A stretch of 64,000 nucleotides of DNA. Origin: an uncultured Muribaculaceae bacterium (GTDB lineage: Bacteria; Bacteroidota; Bacteroidia; Bacteroidales; Muribaculaceae). The first letter of the stretch is position 1, and the number at the start of each line of letters is the position of its first letter. Shown piece after piece: positions 44,148 to 54,149 of the stretch. Under the pieces are notes generated by a model. It was given only the letters and a program-made list of their open reading frames with translations. It was not told the DNA's origin and did not search any database. The position numbers and the translations under genes are program-made. The DNA lies in assembly GCA_947632485.1 (NCBI GenBank), contig CANRPJ010000005.1, forward strand, positions 62,001 through 126,000, read 5' to 3'.

Positions 44148-45275
44148 TTATGGTTTTGGTTTTCTTATCAGTGTCATCATACTCAGATAGAGGTCAAACA
44201 TTACCAGCTTTGAGTTGGCATTTCCCTCTACATCGCTAATTGCCCGGGTAAGCTCCCGACTCATGGCTCCCACATTGCCCAGATGAATGAAGGGTGAGAA
44301 TTTCTTGCTGAACTCCTCTTCTTCGGCACGCATCCGGTTAAGTTCAGGGTGGCCATAGTTGCGAATGAAATTCTCTCTTATCTGGCCTGCCGTATAGCTC
44401 AGGAAGCGTTTCAGTTTCTCACGTCCGAATGCTGCAGCGGCTTCACTGAGACGCTTCAGTTCGGCCACATTGCGCGAGTAGGCCGTGCGCATCATAGTGC
44501 GGAAGTGCTCGGCAAATTCCTTGGTCTCCTGTCCGAGACGGGCATTCTCTAATGCTGCCGCCGGACGCCCTTCGCTGAGGCGGGCAGATTCTATGCTTTC
44601 CGCTTCGGAAATGCCATGAACAGACTGAAGCCATTGAGCCACGTCATGCTGCTGTAGCGGCTTAAGATTGAAGCGCTGTGTACGTGAAAAAATCGTGGGA
44701 AGGATTTTCTGCGGCTCCGAGCTCACGAGCAAGAACACGGTGTCGGCAAATGGCTCCTCAATCACTTTCAGAAGCTTATTGGCAGCCTCCTCCATCAGCT
44801 TGTCGGCCTGCCAGATGATGAATATCTTCTGATCCTTTATCAGCGGTGACATCGAGGCTACTCTGACAATCTCAGCGCTTTCATCTACATAAATCCGGGG
44901 CTGCGATGTAGCGGCATCAAGAGCGTCCTGCCACTGGGCGGGAGAGGGATAGTCGGTAGCCTGCAGAAGGTTGCGCCATTCCTCCAGATAGTCCTTGCTT
45001 ATAGCCTTAGGCTTGCGTTTCACAACCGGATAGACATAATGCACATCGGGCTGATTCAGATTCTTATGCTGCCGGCAAGAGGGGCATACTCCGCAGGAAT
45101 CACCGCCGCTACGGTTCTCACAGTGGAGATATTGAGCAAAGGCTCTGGCCAGCGCGAGCTTACCGATCCCTTCCGGACCTGACAGTAGGATAGCATGAGG
45201 CACGCGACCGCTATCGGCCGCTGCGGCAAGAGCCGTTTTCTCCTTCTCATGACCCGGTATGTCGGCGAATCTCAT
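44148..45275 (-). CDS. holB: DNA polymerase III subunit delta'
   Basis: Part of the clamp loader. The 375-residue protein has IPGHEKEKTALAAAADSGRVPHAILLSGPEGIGKLAL at 6-42, with a modified P-loop (GPEGIGKL) consistent with a non-hydrolysing delta' subunit. A zinc module with C52, C61, C64 and C67 follows. The region SSEPQKILPTIFSRTQRFNLKP corresponds to sensor 1 and the SRC-like motif (here SRTQRF). It leads the operon with the nucleotidyltransferase and galE. Confidence 0.88.
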   Translation of the reverse strand: MRFADIPGHEKEKTALAAAADSGRVPHAILLSGPEGIGKLALARAFAQYLHCENRSGGDSCGVCPSCRQHKNLNQPDVHYVYPVVKRKPKAISKDYLEEWRNLLQATDYPSPAQWQDALDAATSQPRIYVDESAEIVRVASMSPLIKDQKIFIIWQADKLMEEAANKLLKVIEEPFADTVFLLVSSEPQKILPTIFSRTQRFNLKPLQQHDVAQWLQSVHGISEAESIESARLSEGRPAAALENARLGQETKEFAEHFRTMMRTAYSRNVAELKRLSEAAAAFGREKLKRFLSYTAGQIRENFIRNYGHPELNRMRAEEEEFSKKFSPFIHLGNVGAMSRELTRAISDVEGNANSKLVMFDLYLSMMTLIRKPKP

Positions 45276-45317
45276 ATCGTTTTTATTGCAATTAGCAGTT
45301 CATGCGCTGTCTGACTG

Positions 45318-45325
45318 CAAAAATA
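45318..45325 (-). promoter_or_regulatory. -7 box of the holB-galE operon
   Basis: TATTTTTG on the minus strand, 42 bases before the ATG at 45275. It faces the AddB-like promoter at 45358 in a compact divergent region. Confidence 0.5.
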
Positions 45326-45357
45326 AGCAATTTTCGCGGGGTATCCGAAAAAGATGT

Positions 45358-45365
45358 TAACTTTG
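45358..45365 (+). promoter_or_regulatory. -7 box of the AddB-like gene
   Basis: TAACTTTG is an exact -7 match, 22 bases before the ATG at 45388. Confidence 0.6.
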
Positions 45366-45387
45366 GAAGCGTTTTATTTTCCGCACC

Positions 45388-48300
45388 ATGCAATCTTACG
45401 CTCCGCAACCCTTTCTTAAGGTAATAGCCGCCGCCTACCATGCCCGCTATGGCGCTGACCTGGCGGATTTCATGTTCGTTTTCCCCAATAAGCGAGGAGT
45501 CGCCTTCTTTTTGCGTGATCTTCAGTCGATTCTTGCTCCGAAGGAGGTCTTGGTCGCTCCCCGTACCGCTACAATTTCCGATCTCGTGGCCGAGCTCTCA
45601 GGGCTGGATTCCGATAGCCGGATTGATCTGATTTTCGCGCTTTTCTCTGAATACAGAGCGCTACTCATCGAGCGTGGGGCGGATTCCGAATCGATCTCTT
45701 TCGAAAGTTTCAGAGGGTGGGGAGAGGTTGCGTTAGGCGATTTCGGCGATGTGGATATGTATGATGCTGATCCTGACCGTATTTTTGCCAATGTGGCCGA
45801 TTTCAAGGAACTGGCTGCCGACTATCATACCGAGGAGCAGCGTGAGGTGCTGAGAGATTATTTCGGGGTCGAGGTCAGCTCCCGCCGCGAGGCCGATACC
45901 TTCTGGAAGCATTTCACATATAAGAGCGAGCGCCGTGAGGAGGCGGAGGATTTGGAAGAGTCTGAGAAAATCGATGTGCGCTCCGGTTTCACCACGCTCT
46001 GGCAGACAATGGCTCCGCTCTACCACAGGCTTCGGAGCTCTTTGCGCAGCAGGGGGCTTGCCTATCAGGGCATGGCTACCCGGGAGGCTGCTGACAGGCT
46101 AGCTGATGGAACGGAATTGCCTGGAGTGAAGAAGATAGTGTTTGTGGGCTTCAACGTGCTTACAAAAGCTGAACGCAGGATTTTCAAGGAGCTGGCAAAC
46201 AGAAGGAGCGGATTGCCTGGAAGCGATGAGCCGTTTGCCGATTTCGTTTGGGATCTTACCGGAGTGCCCTTGTCTGACAGGGCGAATCCGGCTGTGAAGC
46301 TGATGCTTTCCAATATCAAGACTTTTCCTAAGCCTGACTGGCTGGATCTGGAGCCCTGCCGATCGTCGGGAGTGCCTCCGGTTATCAAGGTTATCTCCTC
46401 TCCCTCTGCCTCGATGCAGGCAAGGATAGCGGCATCTATAGTGGCCGATGTAGCTGCCCGCACGGGTGCTGAAAGTGTGAAAGCGGCAAAAACCGCTGTC
46501 GTGCTTCCAGATGAAGGCCTTCTCTTCCCTATACTCTATTCCCTGCCTCAGGACATTGGAGACGTGAATCTTACGATGGGCTATCCTCTGAAACTCACTT
46601 CCACGATTTCGCTAATTGGAATTCTGCGGCGAATGCAAGGGCGCAAGCAGAGGAGAGAGGGAGGTTGGGCATATTTCCATGAAGATGTGAAACTTCTGGC
46701 GGCTCACCCGTTTATGCAACTCGTGGCGGGTAGCGAGGCGATAAGACGGCTCCGTGCGTTCATGTTTTCAGAGCGGCGCTTTGTTGTGGCTCATTCCGAT
46801 CTGGTGCGCCTGCTGCCTGAGGCTGCTCCCATACTGTATCCGCTGGTTGATGAGAAGGGAAAAGAAGCGATTGAGCTTCTTGACGATATAGTCAGGGTCT
46901 GTGCCGATGCGGTAGCTTCCATGCAGGAGGGGAGCGCAATGGTGAAGAAGCGGCTTGATCTGGCGCATCTGCAGGCATACCGCGATGCTCTTAGACGGCT
47001 TGCCGATGCCTCCTTACGCCATGATGTAGAGCTATCCTGGCGCGATGTGTTTCAATTGGCCGACAGGCTGATAGCTGCGGAGAGAGTACCTTTTGAAGGG
47101 CAGCCTCTTATGGGAATTCAGGTGATGGGTATGCTTGAGACCCGGTCGCTTGACTTCGACCAACTCGTGATTCCCTCGATGAATGAGAGAATCTTTCCGC
47201 GTCGTATGCGCAAAAAGACCCTGATTCCGGCTACATTGCGCTTTTTCTTCGGATTGCCCCCGGCAGCCTTCCAGGAGAGCATTTTCTCCTATTATTTCTA
47301 TCGCCTGATTGCGCGCGCCAAAGAACTTTATCTGATCTACGATGCACGCACCAGCGATATGAATTCCGCAGGCCCCTCCCGGTTTATTTTCCAGCTGCGC
47401 CATCTCTATGCACCTGCCATCAGGGAGATGAAAGGGCAGTTCCGGCTTTCGGCGCCTGTCAATACCGAACCCCGGGCTGCTATGCATGAGGAGGTGGAAC
47501 CCCTGCTGCGCCCATTTCTCGACGGGAAATCTGATAGCTATCTATCCTACTCTTCGCTATGGGATTACGCTCAATGCCCCTTACGCTTCTGCCTCAGGCA
47601 TCTCTACAGGATAACCGATGATAGGGAACCGGCGGAGTTTATTGATGCCTCCACTCTGGGCACGGCTGCCCACCGTGTGCTCGAGGAGCTATATATGCCT
47701 GACCCGGGGAAGCGTCGCAAACTGCTTGCCGATCCGGTAGTATTTACCGCCAGGCAGCTCAGGGATATGGCAGCCGATGAGGAAGGCATCATGAAGCGTC
47801 TCAGGAGAGCTATTAATATAGAGTATCATCGTCTGGCTCCCGAGGAGGCTGAAAGGCCTCTGACAGGAGATTCCCTGATGACGGCTCAGGTGCTTGCTGG
47901 TCAGATAGCGGGAATACTGCGCCATGATGCCACGATAGCTCCCCTGAAGGTCTATGGTGTGGAAGTCAAGGATAAGTTCCGGCTCCCTGCGGGTGAGGCA
48001 GGAGCGGTGAATTTCACTTTCTCTTTCGACCGTATAGACCAGCCGGCTGATTCGCCGGTGAAGCGCATAGTGGATTATAAGTCAGGACGCATTCACACTC
48101 AGGCCGATAGCCTGGACTCTGCATTCGACGGCGACCTGAGAGCCAAAGATGTGGCTCAGTTGCTCACTTATGCCTCCTTCTACTCCTTTATAACTGGAGG
48201 AAGCCTGTTGTCGCCGGAACCGATGGCTCTGGTAATCTATTCTTTAGGTCATGCCAAGATGGGAAATCCGGAACAGAAGTTGAAAATGGGCGAAGGCAAA

Positions 48301-48459
48301 GAGGCTGAGGAGATGACAGATAATTCTGAGGTGAAGGAGGAATTTGCCTCCCGACTCCAAGACCGGGTTGAAGAGATATTCAGTCCTGCCACATCGTTCG
48401 GGCCAACTGCCGATAAGAATCGGTGCCGATATTGCGCATACCGGGCTTTCTGCAAGTAG
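45388..48459 (+). CDS. AddB-like helicase-fold protein with PD-(D/E)xK nuclease domain
   Basis: The 1023-residue protein resembles the AddB half of AddAB double-strand-break repair nucleases. A degenerate SF1-type region covers most of it (FVFPNKRGVAFFLRDL near the start). The C-terminal nuclease has D896 and K898 in VDYKSGR. Four cysteines in the AddB iron-sulfur arrangement are visible: C730 (DYAQCPLRFC) and C1013, C1016, C1022 at the very end (NRCRYCAYRAFCK). A vestigial P-loop typical of AddB could not be identified. The AddA partner is not in the window; the gene downstream is convergent, only 5 bases away. Confidence 0.88.
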   Translation: MQSYAPQPFLKVIAAAYHARYGADLADFMFVFPNKRGVAFFLRDLQSILAPKEVLVAPRTATISDLVAELSGLDSDSRIDLIFALFSEYRALLIERGADSESISFESFRGWGEVALGDFGDVDMYDADPDRIFANVADFKELAADYHTEEQREVLRDYFGVEVSSRREADTFWKHFTYKSERREEAEDLEESEKIDVRSGFTTLWQTMAPLYHRLRSSLRSRGLAYQGMATREAADRLADGTELPGVKKIVFVGFNVLTKAERRIFKELANRRSGLPGSDEPFADFVWDLTGVPLSDRANPAVKLMLSNIKTFPKPDWLDLEPCRSSGVPPVIKVISSPSASMQARIAASIVADVAARTGAESVKAAKTAVVLPDEGLLFPILYSLPQDIGDVNLTMGYPLKLTSTISLIGILRRMQGRKQRREGGWAYFHEDVKLLAAHPFMQLVAGSEAIRRLRAFMFSERRFVVAHSDLVRLLPEAAPILYPLVDEKGKEAIELLDDIVRVCADAVASMQEGSAMVKKRLDLAHLQAYRDALRRLADASLRHDVELSWRDVFQLADRLIAAERVPFEGQPLMGIQVMGMLETRSLDFDQLVIPSMNERIFPRRMRKKTLIPATLRFFFGLPPAAFQESIFSYYFYRLIARAKELYLIYDARTSDMNSAGPSRFIFQLRHLYAPAIREMKGQFRLSAPVNTEPRAAMHEEVEPLLRPFLDGKSDSYLSYSSLWDYAQCPLRFCLRHLYRITDDREPAEFIDASTLGTAAHRVLEELYMPDPGKRRKLLADPVVFTARQLRDMAADEEGIMKRLRRAINIEYHRLAPEEAERPLTGDSLMTAQVLAGQIAGILRHDATIAPLKVYGVEVKDKFRLPAGEAGAVNFTFSFDRIDQPADSPVKRIVDYKSGRIHTQADSLDSAFDGDLRAKDVAQLLTYASFYSFITGGSLLSPEPMALVIYSLGHAKMGNPEQKLKMGEGKEAEEMTDNSEVKEEFASRLQDRVEEIFSPATSFGPTADKNRCRYCAYRAFCK

Positions 48460-48464
48460 CCGGT

Positions 48465-49553
48465 CTATTTCTTTCTGGTCACGCCTACGTTATGGCTGTC
48501 GAAGATGCGGGTAGCGGCATCGTTGAAGAGGCGCCAGTGGCCTTGCTGGGCTGCGGGAATCAAGTGGGACAATCTGGAGGGATAGACGCGGAAGTTGCTT
48601 CCCTTACCTGTAGGCTTGGCTGAGAACAAGGTGTCATAGTCAGCTGCCACAAGCCTCGGCTTCCCCTCTGCATCCCGCTCCACACGGGCGCGCACCAGCG
48701 CTCCTCCGCGGGTATCGCCGGTTTTCATGTTGGAGATGAAATTGCCGAGCGAATAGACTACGAGCACATCTTTACCCTCTTTCTCATTGCGCACTATCTT
48801 CATTGGCTGCACCACATGAGGGTGACCGCCTATTATCATGTCGGCTCCCTGATCAATGAGGAAATCTGCCAAAGAGCGCTGATTCGAGTTCTCAAGAAGC
48901 ACATATTCCACTCCCCAATGGATCGTAACTACTACGAACTCTGCTCCAGCCTTGCGGGCTTCAGCTATCTCCTCCGCCATACGCTTACGGTCGATCATGG
49001 CCACCTCCATACCCTGACGAGGCTCAATGCCGTTGGTGCCGTAGGTATAGTTGAGGAAAGCGAACCGGATGCCGTGGATATCCTTTATGAAGGGCACGAG
49101 CTCGCGGCGCTCAAGGGAGTCGGTGTAGGTGCCAATATGATCCACCCCGATGCGGTCGAGTGCGGTCAGGGTGCGTCTGGCGGCTTTGTCGCCGCTGTCG
49201 AGGCAATGGTTGTTGGCGGTAAGGAAAAGGTCGAAACCGGCGTCTCTCAAAGCCTCTGCATAGGAGTCGGGAGCGGAGAAACAGGGGTAGCCGCTATAGC
49301 GCGGACCGCCCCCGAGAGGTACTTCGAGATTGCACACCGCATAGTCGGCAGCAATTATATCGGGAGCTATCAGATCGAAGCAGCCGGAATAATCGTAGGT
49401 CTTGCCTCCTCCTTCGAGAAGAGCCTGATCGAGCTGGGCCTGATGCTGCATCGCATCGCCTACGAAGAGGAGATCAACGCCCGCCCCACGACCATCGCGA
49501 GCCCCCGTAAGGAGGCTCAGCAGACTGATCAGGAGAATTGCGGGAAGCGACAT
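48465..49553 (-). CDS. CapA/PGA_cap-type metallophosphatase family protein, exported
   Basis: The 362-residue protein has a short signal segment (MSLPAILLISLLSLLTGARDG) and the CapA-type metallophosphoesterase core: DLLFVGDAMQHQAQ, NLEVPLGGGPRYSGYPCF, FDLFLTANNHCLDSG, HWGVEY and GGHPHVVQPMK. Family members take part in poly-gamma-glutamate capsule formation in Bacillus; most Bacteroidales copies have no known substrate. It is the last gene of the GT5-DUF4270-folD-capA operon, 6 bases after folD. Confidence 0.88.
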   Translation of the reverse strand: MSLPAILLISLLSLLTGARDGRGAGVDLLFVGDAMQHQAQLDQALLEGGGKTYDYSGCFDLIAPDIIAADYAVCNLEVPLGGGPRYSGYPCFSAPDSYAEALRDAGFDLFLTANNHCLDSGDKAARRTLTALDRIGVDHIGTYTDSLERRELVPFIKDIHGIRFAFLNYTYGTNGIEPRQGMEVAMIDRKRMAEEIAEARKAGAEFVVVTIHWGVEYVLLENSNQRSLADFLIDQGADMIIGGHPHVVQPMKIVRNEKEGKDVLVVYSLGNFISNMKTGDTRGGALVRARVERDAEGKPRLVAADYDTLFSAKPTGKGSNFRVYPSRLSHLIPAAQQGHWRLFNDAATRIFDSHNVGVTRKK

Positions 49554-49559
49554 AGCTTT

Positions 49560-50441
49560 TTACTCAAACACTCCTCCTCGCCTTGCGAGCAGGGTATTCT
49601 TGAGCAGGGATACTATCGTCATCGGGCCTACGCCTCCGGGCACCGGGGTGATCCAAGAGCACTTGGGAGCTACGGCATCGAAATCTACATCGCCGCGGAG
49701 TCTCCAGCCGCTCTTACGGGTAGCGTCGGGCACGCGGGTCGTGCCTACATCGACCACTACGGCACCCTCTTTTACCATATCTTCAGTAACGAAGCCTGGA
49801 CTGCCCAGGGCTGCTATGATGAGGTCGGCCTGACGGCAGATCTCCTTGATATTGCGGGTGGAGGAGTGGCATACGGTCACGGTGCAGTCGCCTGGCTCGG
49901 ATTTCTGCATCAGCAGCGAAGCTACGGGCTTGCCTACGATATTGCTGCGGCCGAGCACTACGGCATGCATTCCTTTGGTCTTGATTCCTGCGCGCTCGAG
50001 CAGATCCATGATTCCGGCCGGAGTAGCGGAGCGGAAGCCAGGCAGTCCGATCGAGAGGCGGCCTACATTGACCGGGTGGAAACCGTCGACGTCCTTGCGC
50101 CAGTCGATAGCCTCAGTGATGCGGCGCTCATTGATATGCTTCGGGAGAGGAAGCTGCACGATGAAGCCGTCAAGCTCAGGATCGGCATTCATTTTTTCTA
50201 TCTCCTCGAGCAGACGCTCTTCGGTCACATCGTCTTCAAATCTTACGAGGGTACTTTTGAATCCGCACTCTGCGCAGCCTTTGATCTTAGCAGCCACGTA
50301 GGTCTCGCTGCCTCCATCGTGGCCTACGAGAATGGCAGCCAGGTGAGGCGGCCGCTCGCCGCGCTCTTTCATTGCGGCCACTTCTGCCGCTATCTCCTCG
50401 CGAATCTGGCGTGAGGTTTCTTTTCCGTCAAGTAGTTGCAT
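49560..50441 (-). CDS. folD: Bifunctional methylenetetrahydrofolate dehydrogenase/cyclohydrolase
   Basis: FolD interconverts 5,10-methylene- and 10-formyl-tetrahydrofolate. The 293-residue protein has [17 protein letters not shown] with the catalytic lysine, [12 protein letters not shown], and the Rossmann motif [17 protein letters not shown], ending in the signature [17 protein letters not shown]. It lies 6 bases after the DUF4270 gene. It is a housekeeping enzyme and not obviously related to its operon neighbours. Confidence 0.95.
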   Translation of the reverse strand: MQLLDGKETSRQIREEIAAEVAAMKERGERPPHLAAILVGHDGGSETYVAAKIKGCAECGFKSTLVRFEDDVTEERLLEEIEKMNADPELDGFIVQLPLPKHINERRITEAIDWRKDVDGFHPVNVGRLSIGLPGFRSATPAGIMDLLERAGIKTKGMHAVVLGRSNIVGKPVASLLMQKSEPGDCTVTVCHSSTRNIKEICRQADLIIAALGSPGFVTEDMVKEGAVVVDVGTTRVPDATRKSGWRLRGDVDFDAVAPKCSWITPVPGGVGPMTIVSLLKNTLLARRGGVFE

Positions 50442-50447
50442 TTGGAA

Positions 50448-51854
50448 TCAGTTGATGGTTTGGGTAGAGAAAGTGAGTGAGATTCTGGCCTTCTTGAGAT
50501 CGAAGATCGTAAGGGTGGGCCGAGTCATATATGGCACGCACGATGTAACCGTAGAGGTGCCATAATAATCCTGAACCTCCTCCTGAATCATCACCGGCAC
50601 AAGCGTGAAATCTTCATCAGCATCGTCAACATTGCTTTCGAGCTTCGAGATCATATAGTCGCGCAGTCCGGTGAAGGAATAAGATCCGGTAGCTGAAGAG
50701 TAAGATGCCCAGAATGAGGTCTTGTTATCAGGCAGCTTATTTTTGGCGAAGAATTCCGCCATATCGTTGGTGCGCACCATGAGCAGGTAGGGAGGCATTC
50801 CGAGTCCGCCGTCATTTTCTATGCCGCGTGCCGGAATCCTTATGGTAAGGGCATTGACCGATGAGAATCCTCCCTGGGCTTTCTTATAGGTGCTGATTAT
50901 TTCCCGGAGTGGGAAATGAAGGCGCACGTTATATCCTACAGGCGATGCCATGACCACCTCGCCGGCGTTGATTCTCGCCTTAAGGCTCTCGGAGGGCTTG
51001 AACACTATGTTGTTGCTACTGAGGGTCTCGGGGGCGACAGCGAAAATCGCAACAGAGTCTTTCACTTCTATCTCGTAAGGCTTGAAAGTGCCGTCGCTTT
51101 CAGTCTTATAGGCTGTGCCGGTGTAATGGTAGAAGAGGCGCACCTGAGTGGTAGCGATATTGGCAATGCAACCGCGTCCGAAAGAGGGCTTCACGTAGAT
51201 GCCGGGGAAGCGGGCGCTGAAATTCTGCGGCCATGCGAAGAGGTCGGGGTCATTCTTATAGGCGAGAGCTATTTCCTTAGCCCATTCATCAGGCAGGGGT
51301 ATGCTGATATTGATTTTGCTGTTGCCGTTGTAGAATGTAGAATCCTTGGCGGCGAGCAGTGATAGCGTGTAGCTCTTGGTGCCTATAGGTGAGGAGGGAT
51401 TGTAGTAGCCTTCGGGATTGAATGCGCTGCTGATGTCGGCGGGGAGCTTCCGGTTGAGGCGGTAGATGGTGACCTGCTGCGGAGCTACTGAATCGCCGGT
51501 AATGTCACCGCGGTTTACCGTCAGCGTCAGTTTCACGGAGTCGATTCTGTTGATTCCGATACTGTCGGGCACGGGGAAAGTGGAGGCGCTCATGAGCTGA
51601 GCCACGTAGGAGGCGCTCAGATTGCCATATTCCGGCAGATCGATGGTGCCGAGCAGGTTGGTGGTGCTCCTTGTATCGAACACGGGCGTGGCAACCGATT
51701 CTCCGGTAAGCTGGAAGGTGGAATCTACGCGTATGTCAGCTTCTCCCTGAATCAGCGAATTGCCTATCTGGCTCACTTCATCGTCGCAGGAGGCAAGGGC
51801 GAGCACACAGGCTACTGTCGCTGCAGCGCGGCGTATGATGTTGGTTACATTCAT
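50448..51854 (-). CDS. DUF4270 family lipoprotein
   Basis: The 468-residue protein has a lipoprotein signal with lipobox LALASC (cysteine at about 24), then the DUF4270 pattern SQIGNSLIQGEADIRVDSTFQLTGES through repeated beta-strand segments. The role is unknown. DUF4270 genes often follow the short GT5 gene in Bacteroidales, as here (26 bases), so a surface glycan function is possible. Confidence 0.88.
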   Translation of the reverse strand: MNVTNIIRRAAATVACVLALASCDDEVSQIGNSLIQGEADIRVDSTFQLTGESVATPVFDTRSTTNLLGTIDLPEYGNLSASYVAQLMSASTFPVPDSIGINRIDSVKLTLTVNRGDITGDSVAPQQVTIYRLNRKLPADISSAFNPEGYYNPSSPIGTKSYTLSLLAAKDSTFYNGNSKINISIPLPDEWAKEIALAYKNDPDLFAWPQNFSARFPGIYVKPSFGRGCIANIATTQVRLFYHYTGTAYKTESDGTFKPYEIEVKDSVAIFAVAPETLSSNNIVFKPSESLKARINAGEVVMASPVGYNVRLHFPLREIISTYKKAQGGFSSVNALTIRIPARGIENDGGLGMPPYLLMVRTNDMAEFFAKNKLPDNKTSFWASYSSATGSYSFTGLRDYMISKLESNVDDADEDFTLVPVMIQEEVQDYYGTSTVTSCVPYMTRPTLTIFDLKKARISLTFSTQTIN

Positions 51855-51880
51855 TGTTTTTCTAATGGAGGTGGGTATGG

Positions 51881-52699
51881 TTAGCTTTTGGCCTGCAGGG
51901 AATCGTAGAACCTGGAATATGCCTCCGGACCCTGACTCTGCTCCTCATAGGTCATGATTGGCAGGCCGCTCTCCTTGGCATAGGCGATCACTTCGGGCGA
52001 TGCATCGGGGTCGGCTATGACCACTGCATCGGCTCCTGCGATTCCGATTTTATGGAATGTATCGGTAGTAATGGGGTCTTCTGCGAGGAGACGCAGAATC
52101 TCATCGGGCATCTTGGCTCCGTCGAATTTGCTTTCCATTCCGGAGGGGAGCTGCCCCGTGATCTGCCCCGGCAGCACGCAATAAATTATCTTGACGTCTT
52201 GCTGAGGCGGGTTGTCGGCATACATCTTGCGCAGATACGTAGGCGCCAGAGCCGAAATCCAACCGGCACACTGCACTATTACCGGCTCCCAGCGAAGTTT
52301 CTTCACGGTGTCGGTGGTGCCTCTGGCGAAGAAGATTGCGCGCTCCTCGTTGTCGTCGCGGCTGCTTCCGAGCGGGTCGGCATCTTCACTGCTTTTACGG
52401 AAAAATTCGTCGCTATCGATGAAATATACCTGTATTCTTGTAGGCTGCAGCGATGCAACTTTCACCACAAGAGGATAGTCGGCATCGTCGATCGTAATGT
52501 TGATTCCGCTTAGCCGTATCACCTCATGAAGCTGGTTGCGCCGCTCGTTGACAGCGCCATATTTGGGCGTGAATATCCTTACTTCACACTTTCCTCCCTG
52601 AAAAGCCTCGGCGAGCTTTTTCGCCTGGTCGGCCAGAGGGCGCGAGGTAAGATAGGGTGCCACTTCTTGAGTGACGAACAGAATTCTTTTATCTGCCAT
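51881..52699 (-). CDS. GT5 (glycogen/starch synthase) N-terminal-domain protein
   Basis: From the ATG at 52699 the protein has 272 residues, beginning MADKRILFVTQEVAPYLTSRPLADQAKKL, like the ADP-glucose-binding N-domain of glycogen synthase. The C-terminal nucleotide-binding half of GT5 enzymes (about 200 more residues) is absent. The same short form is common in Bacteroidales and is probably not a truncated pseudogene; catalytic activity is uncertain. The ATG at 52747 used by a longer reading is inside the -7 box and is excluded. Confidence 0.8.
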   Translation of the reverse strand: MADKRILFVTQEVAPYLTSRPLADQAKKLAEAFQGGKCEVRIFTPKYGAVNERRNQLHEVIRLSGINITIDDADYPLVVKVASLQPTRIQVYFIDSDEFFRKSSEDADPLGSSRDDNEERAIFFARGTTDTVKKLRWEPVIVQCAGWISALAPTYLRKMYADNPPQQDVKIIYCVLPGQITGQLPSGMESKFDGAKMPDEILRLLAEDPITTDTFHKIGIAGADAVVIADPDASPEVIAYAKESGLPIMTYEEQSQGPEAYSRFYDSLQAKS

Positions 52700-52744
52700 T
52701 AAAAGGGCTTGTTTTTGAGTATGCGGCGCACCGCAAATTTCTTG

Positions 52745-52752
52745 CAAAGTTA
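52745..52752 (-). promoter_or_regulatory. -7 box of the GT5-DUF4270-folD-capA operon
   Basis: TAACTTTG on the minus strand, 45 bases before the ATG at 52699. It excludes the upstream in-frame ATG at 52747. Confidence 0.65.
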
Positions 52753-52845
52753 AGCAAATTTTCTCATATATAGTATAGAAGGAGCCGCCGCAGGAGGATT
52801 TTAAGTAAGTTTAAGAGTTCGGAATATAGTAAATTCGCCATGCGG

Positions 52846-52877
52846 TTGGGGCATTTTCTAACTTTTCGTTAATTTTG
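52846..52877 (+). promoter_or_regulatory. Promoter of panC
   Basis: TTGG (52846-52849), 20 bases, TAATTTTG (52870-52877). Transcription would begin near 52882, so the earlier in-frame ATG at 52875 is not used. Confidence 0.65.
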
Positions 52878-52928
52878 CGCCGACTAACAACAGATTGGCG
52901 CCGTCATGAAGGCGGTGTGATAATCCGA

Positions 52929-53777
52929 ATGAAGATAATCAGAGAAGTGGCGGAACTGGAGCGGTGGGCTTCCGAAGCCCGCTCCGCCGCAAAAACAATA
53001 GGGCTGGTGCCTACGATGGGGGCTCTTCATGAGGGCCACCTGTCGCTTGTAGAGAGAGCCCGGAAGGAGAACGACGCTGTAGTGGTGAGCGTATTCGTGA
53101 ATCCCACTCAGTTCAACAATCCTACGGATCTGGCTACCTATCCGCGCACCGAGGAGGCCGATTTCCGTCTGCTCGAGCAGGCCGGGGTCGATGCGGTGTT
53201 TGCCCCCACGCCCGAGGAGGTGTATTCCGGCGGGAAAGATACCCACGTGTATGATCTCGGTCCGGCAGCTGAGGTAATGGAGGGTCCGCGCCGTCCGGGG
53301 CATTTCCAGGGAGTGGCTCAGATTGTGAGCCGCCTGTTTCGCTGGACCGGGGCAGACCGGGGCTATTTCGGCGAGAAGGACTTTCAGCAGATAGCCGTGA
53401 TCCGTGCTATGGTGAAGAGTGAGGGGATAGATATCGAGATAGTGGCCTGCCCGATAAAGCGTGCCGACGACGGGCTTGCGCTCTCGAGCCGCAATGCCCT
53501 TCTTTCGAAGGAGCAACGTGCGGTGGCTCCGGGAATCTATTCTGCCCTGAACTACGGCCGTGCCTACTCGGCTACCCACAGCGTAAAGGCGACGCACGAT
53601 ACGGTCGTGGAGCGCATCGACGCCCTTCCGGATTGCAAGACGGAATATTTCGAGATCGTAGACGGCAGAACGCTTCAGCCAGTAGCCGACTGGAATGATT
53701 CCGATTTCATAGTGGGCTGCATCACGGTGCAGTGTGGCCCTGTACGCCTAATAGACAATATTACATTCAGAAACTGA
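52929..53777 (+). CDS. panC: Pantothenate synthetase
   Basis: PanC condenses pantoate with beta-alanine using ATP. From 52929 it has 282 residues. The nucleotide motif is [13 protein letters not shown] (HxxH at residues 34-37), followed by [28 protein letters not shown] and the KMSKS-like [11 protein letters not shown]. It overlaps in function with panD, which makes beta-alanine and lies 16 bases downstream. Confidence 0.95.
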   Translation: MKIIREVAELERWASEARSAAKTIGLVPTMGALHEGHLSLVERARKENDAVVVSVFVNPTQFNNPTDLATYPRTEEADFRLLEQAGVDAVFAPTPEEVYSGGKDTHVYDLGPAAEVMEGPRRPGHFQGVAQIVSRLFRWTGADRGYFGEKDFQQIAVIRAMVKSEGIDIEIVACPIKRADDGLALSSRNALLSKEQRAVAPGIYSALNYGRAYSATHSVKATHDTVVERIDALPDCKTEYFEIVDGRTLQPVADWNDSDFIVGCITVQCGPVRLIDNITFRN

Positions 53778-53793
53778 CAAGCTCTCGACCACC

Positions 53794-54147
53794 ATGCTGA
53801 TCGAAATGATGAAATCGAAGATTCACCGCGTCACAGTGACGGAAGCGAATCTCAACTATGTAGGGAGCATAACCATCGACAAGGCCCTTCTCGATGCCGC
53901 CGGAATTCTGGAGGGGGAGAGGGTGTTTATAGTAAATAACAATAATGGCGAGCGCTTCGACACCTACACGATAGCCGGCAAGCCCGGCAGCGGCGTGATA
54001 TGCCTCAACGGGGCAGCGGCGCGCAAGGTGCAGCCAGGCGATATAGTGATAATAATCTCTTATGCGCAGATGACTCCCGAGGAAGCCGCCACACATAAAC
54101 CGGTAGTGATCTTTCCAGACACCGCCACTAACAGCCTGACCGACTGA
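53794..54147 (+). CDS. panD: Aspartate 1-decarboxylase (pyruvoyl type)
   Basis: The 117-residue proenzyme has the self-cleavage site G24-S25 in NYVGSITID, which forms the pyruvoyl group. It also has [16 protein letters not shown] and the C-terminal IIISYAQMT. The product beta-alanine is used by PanC in the same operon. The ATG at 53794 places Gly24-Ser25 at the canonical positions. ffh follows 2 bases after its stop. Confidence 0.95.
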   Translation: MLIEMMKSKIHRVTVTEANLNYVGSITIDKALLDAAGILEGERVFIVNNNNGERFDTYTIAGKPGSGVICLNGAAARKVQPGDIVIIISYAQMTPEEAATHKPVVIFPDTATNSLTD

Positions 54148-54149
54148 TC

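Noticed and set aside
48816..50414. 532-codon plus-strand frame opposite capA and folD
   Set aside because: FolD and CapA motifs are on the minus strand; this is an antisense shadow.
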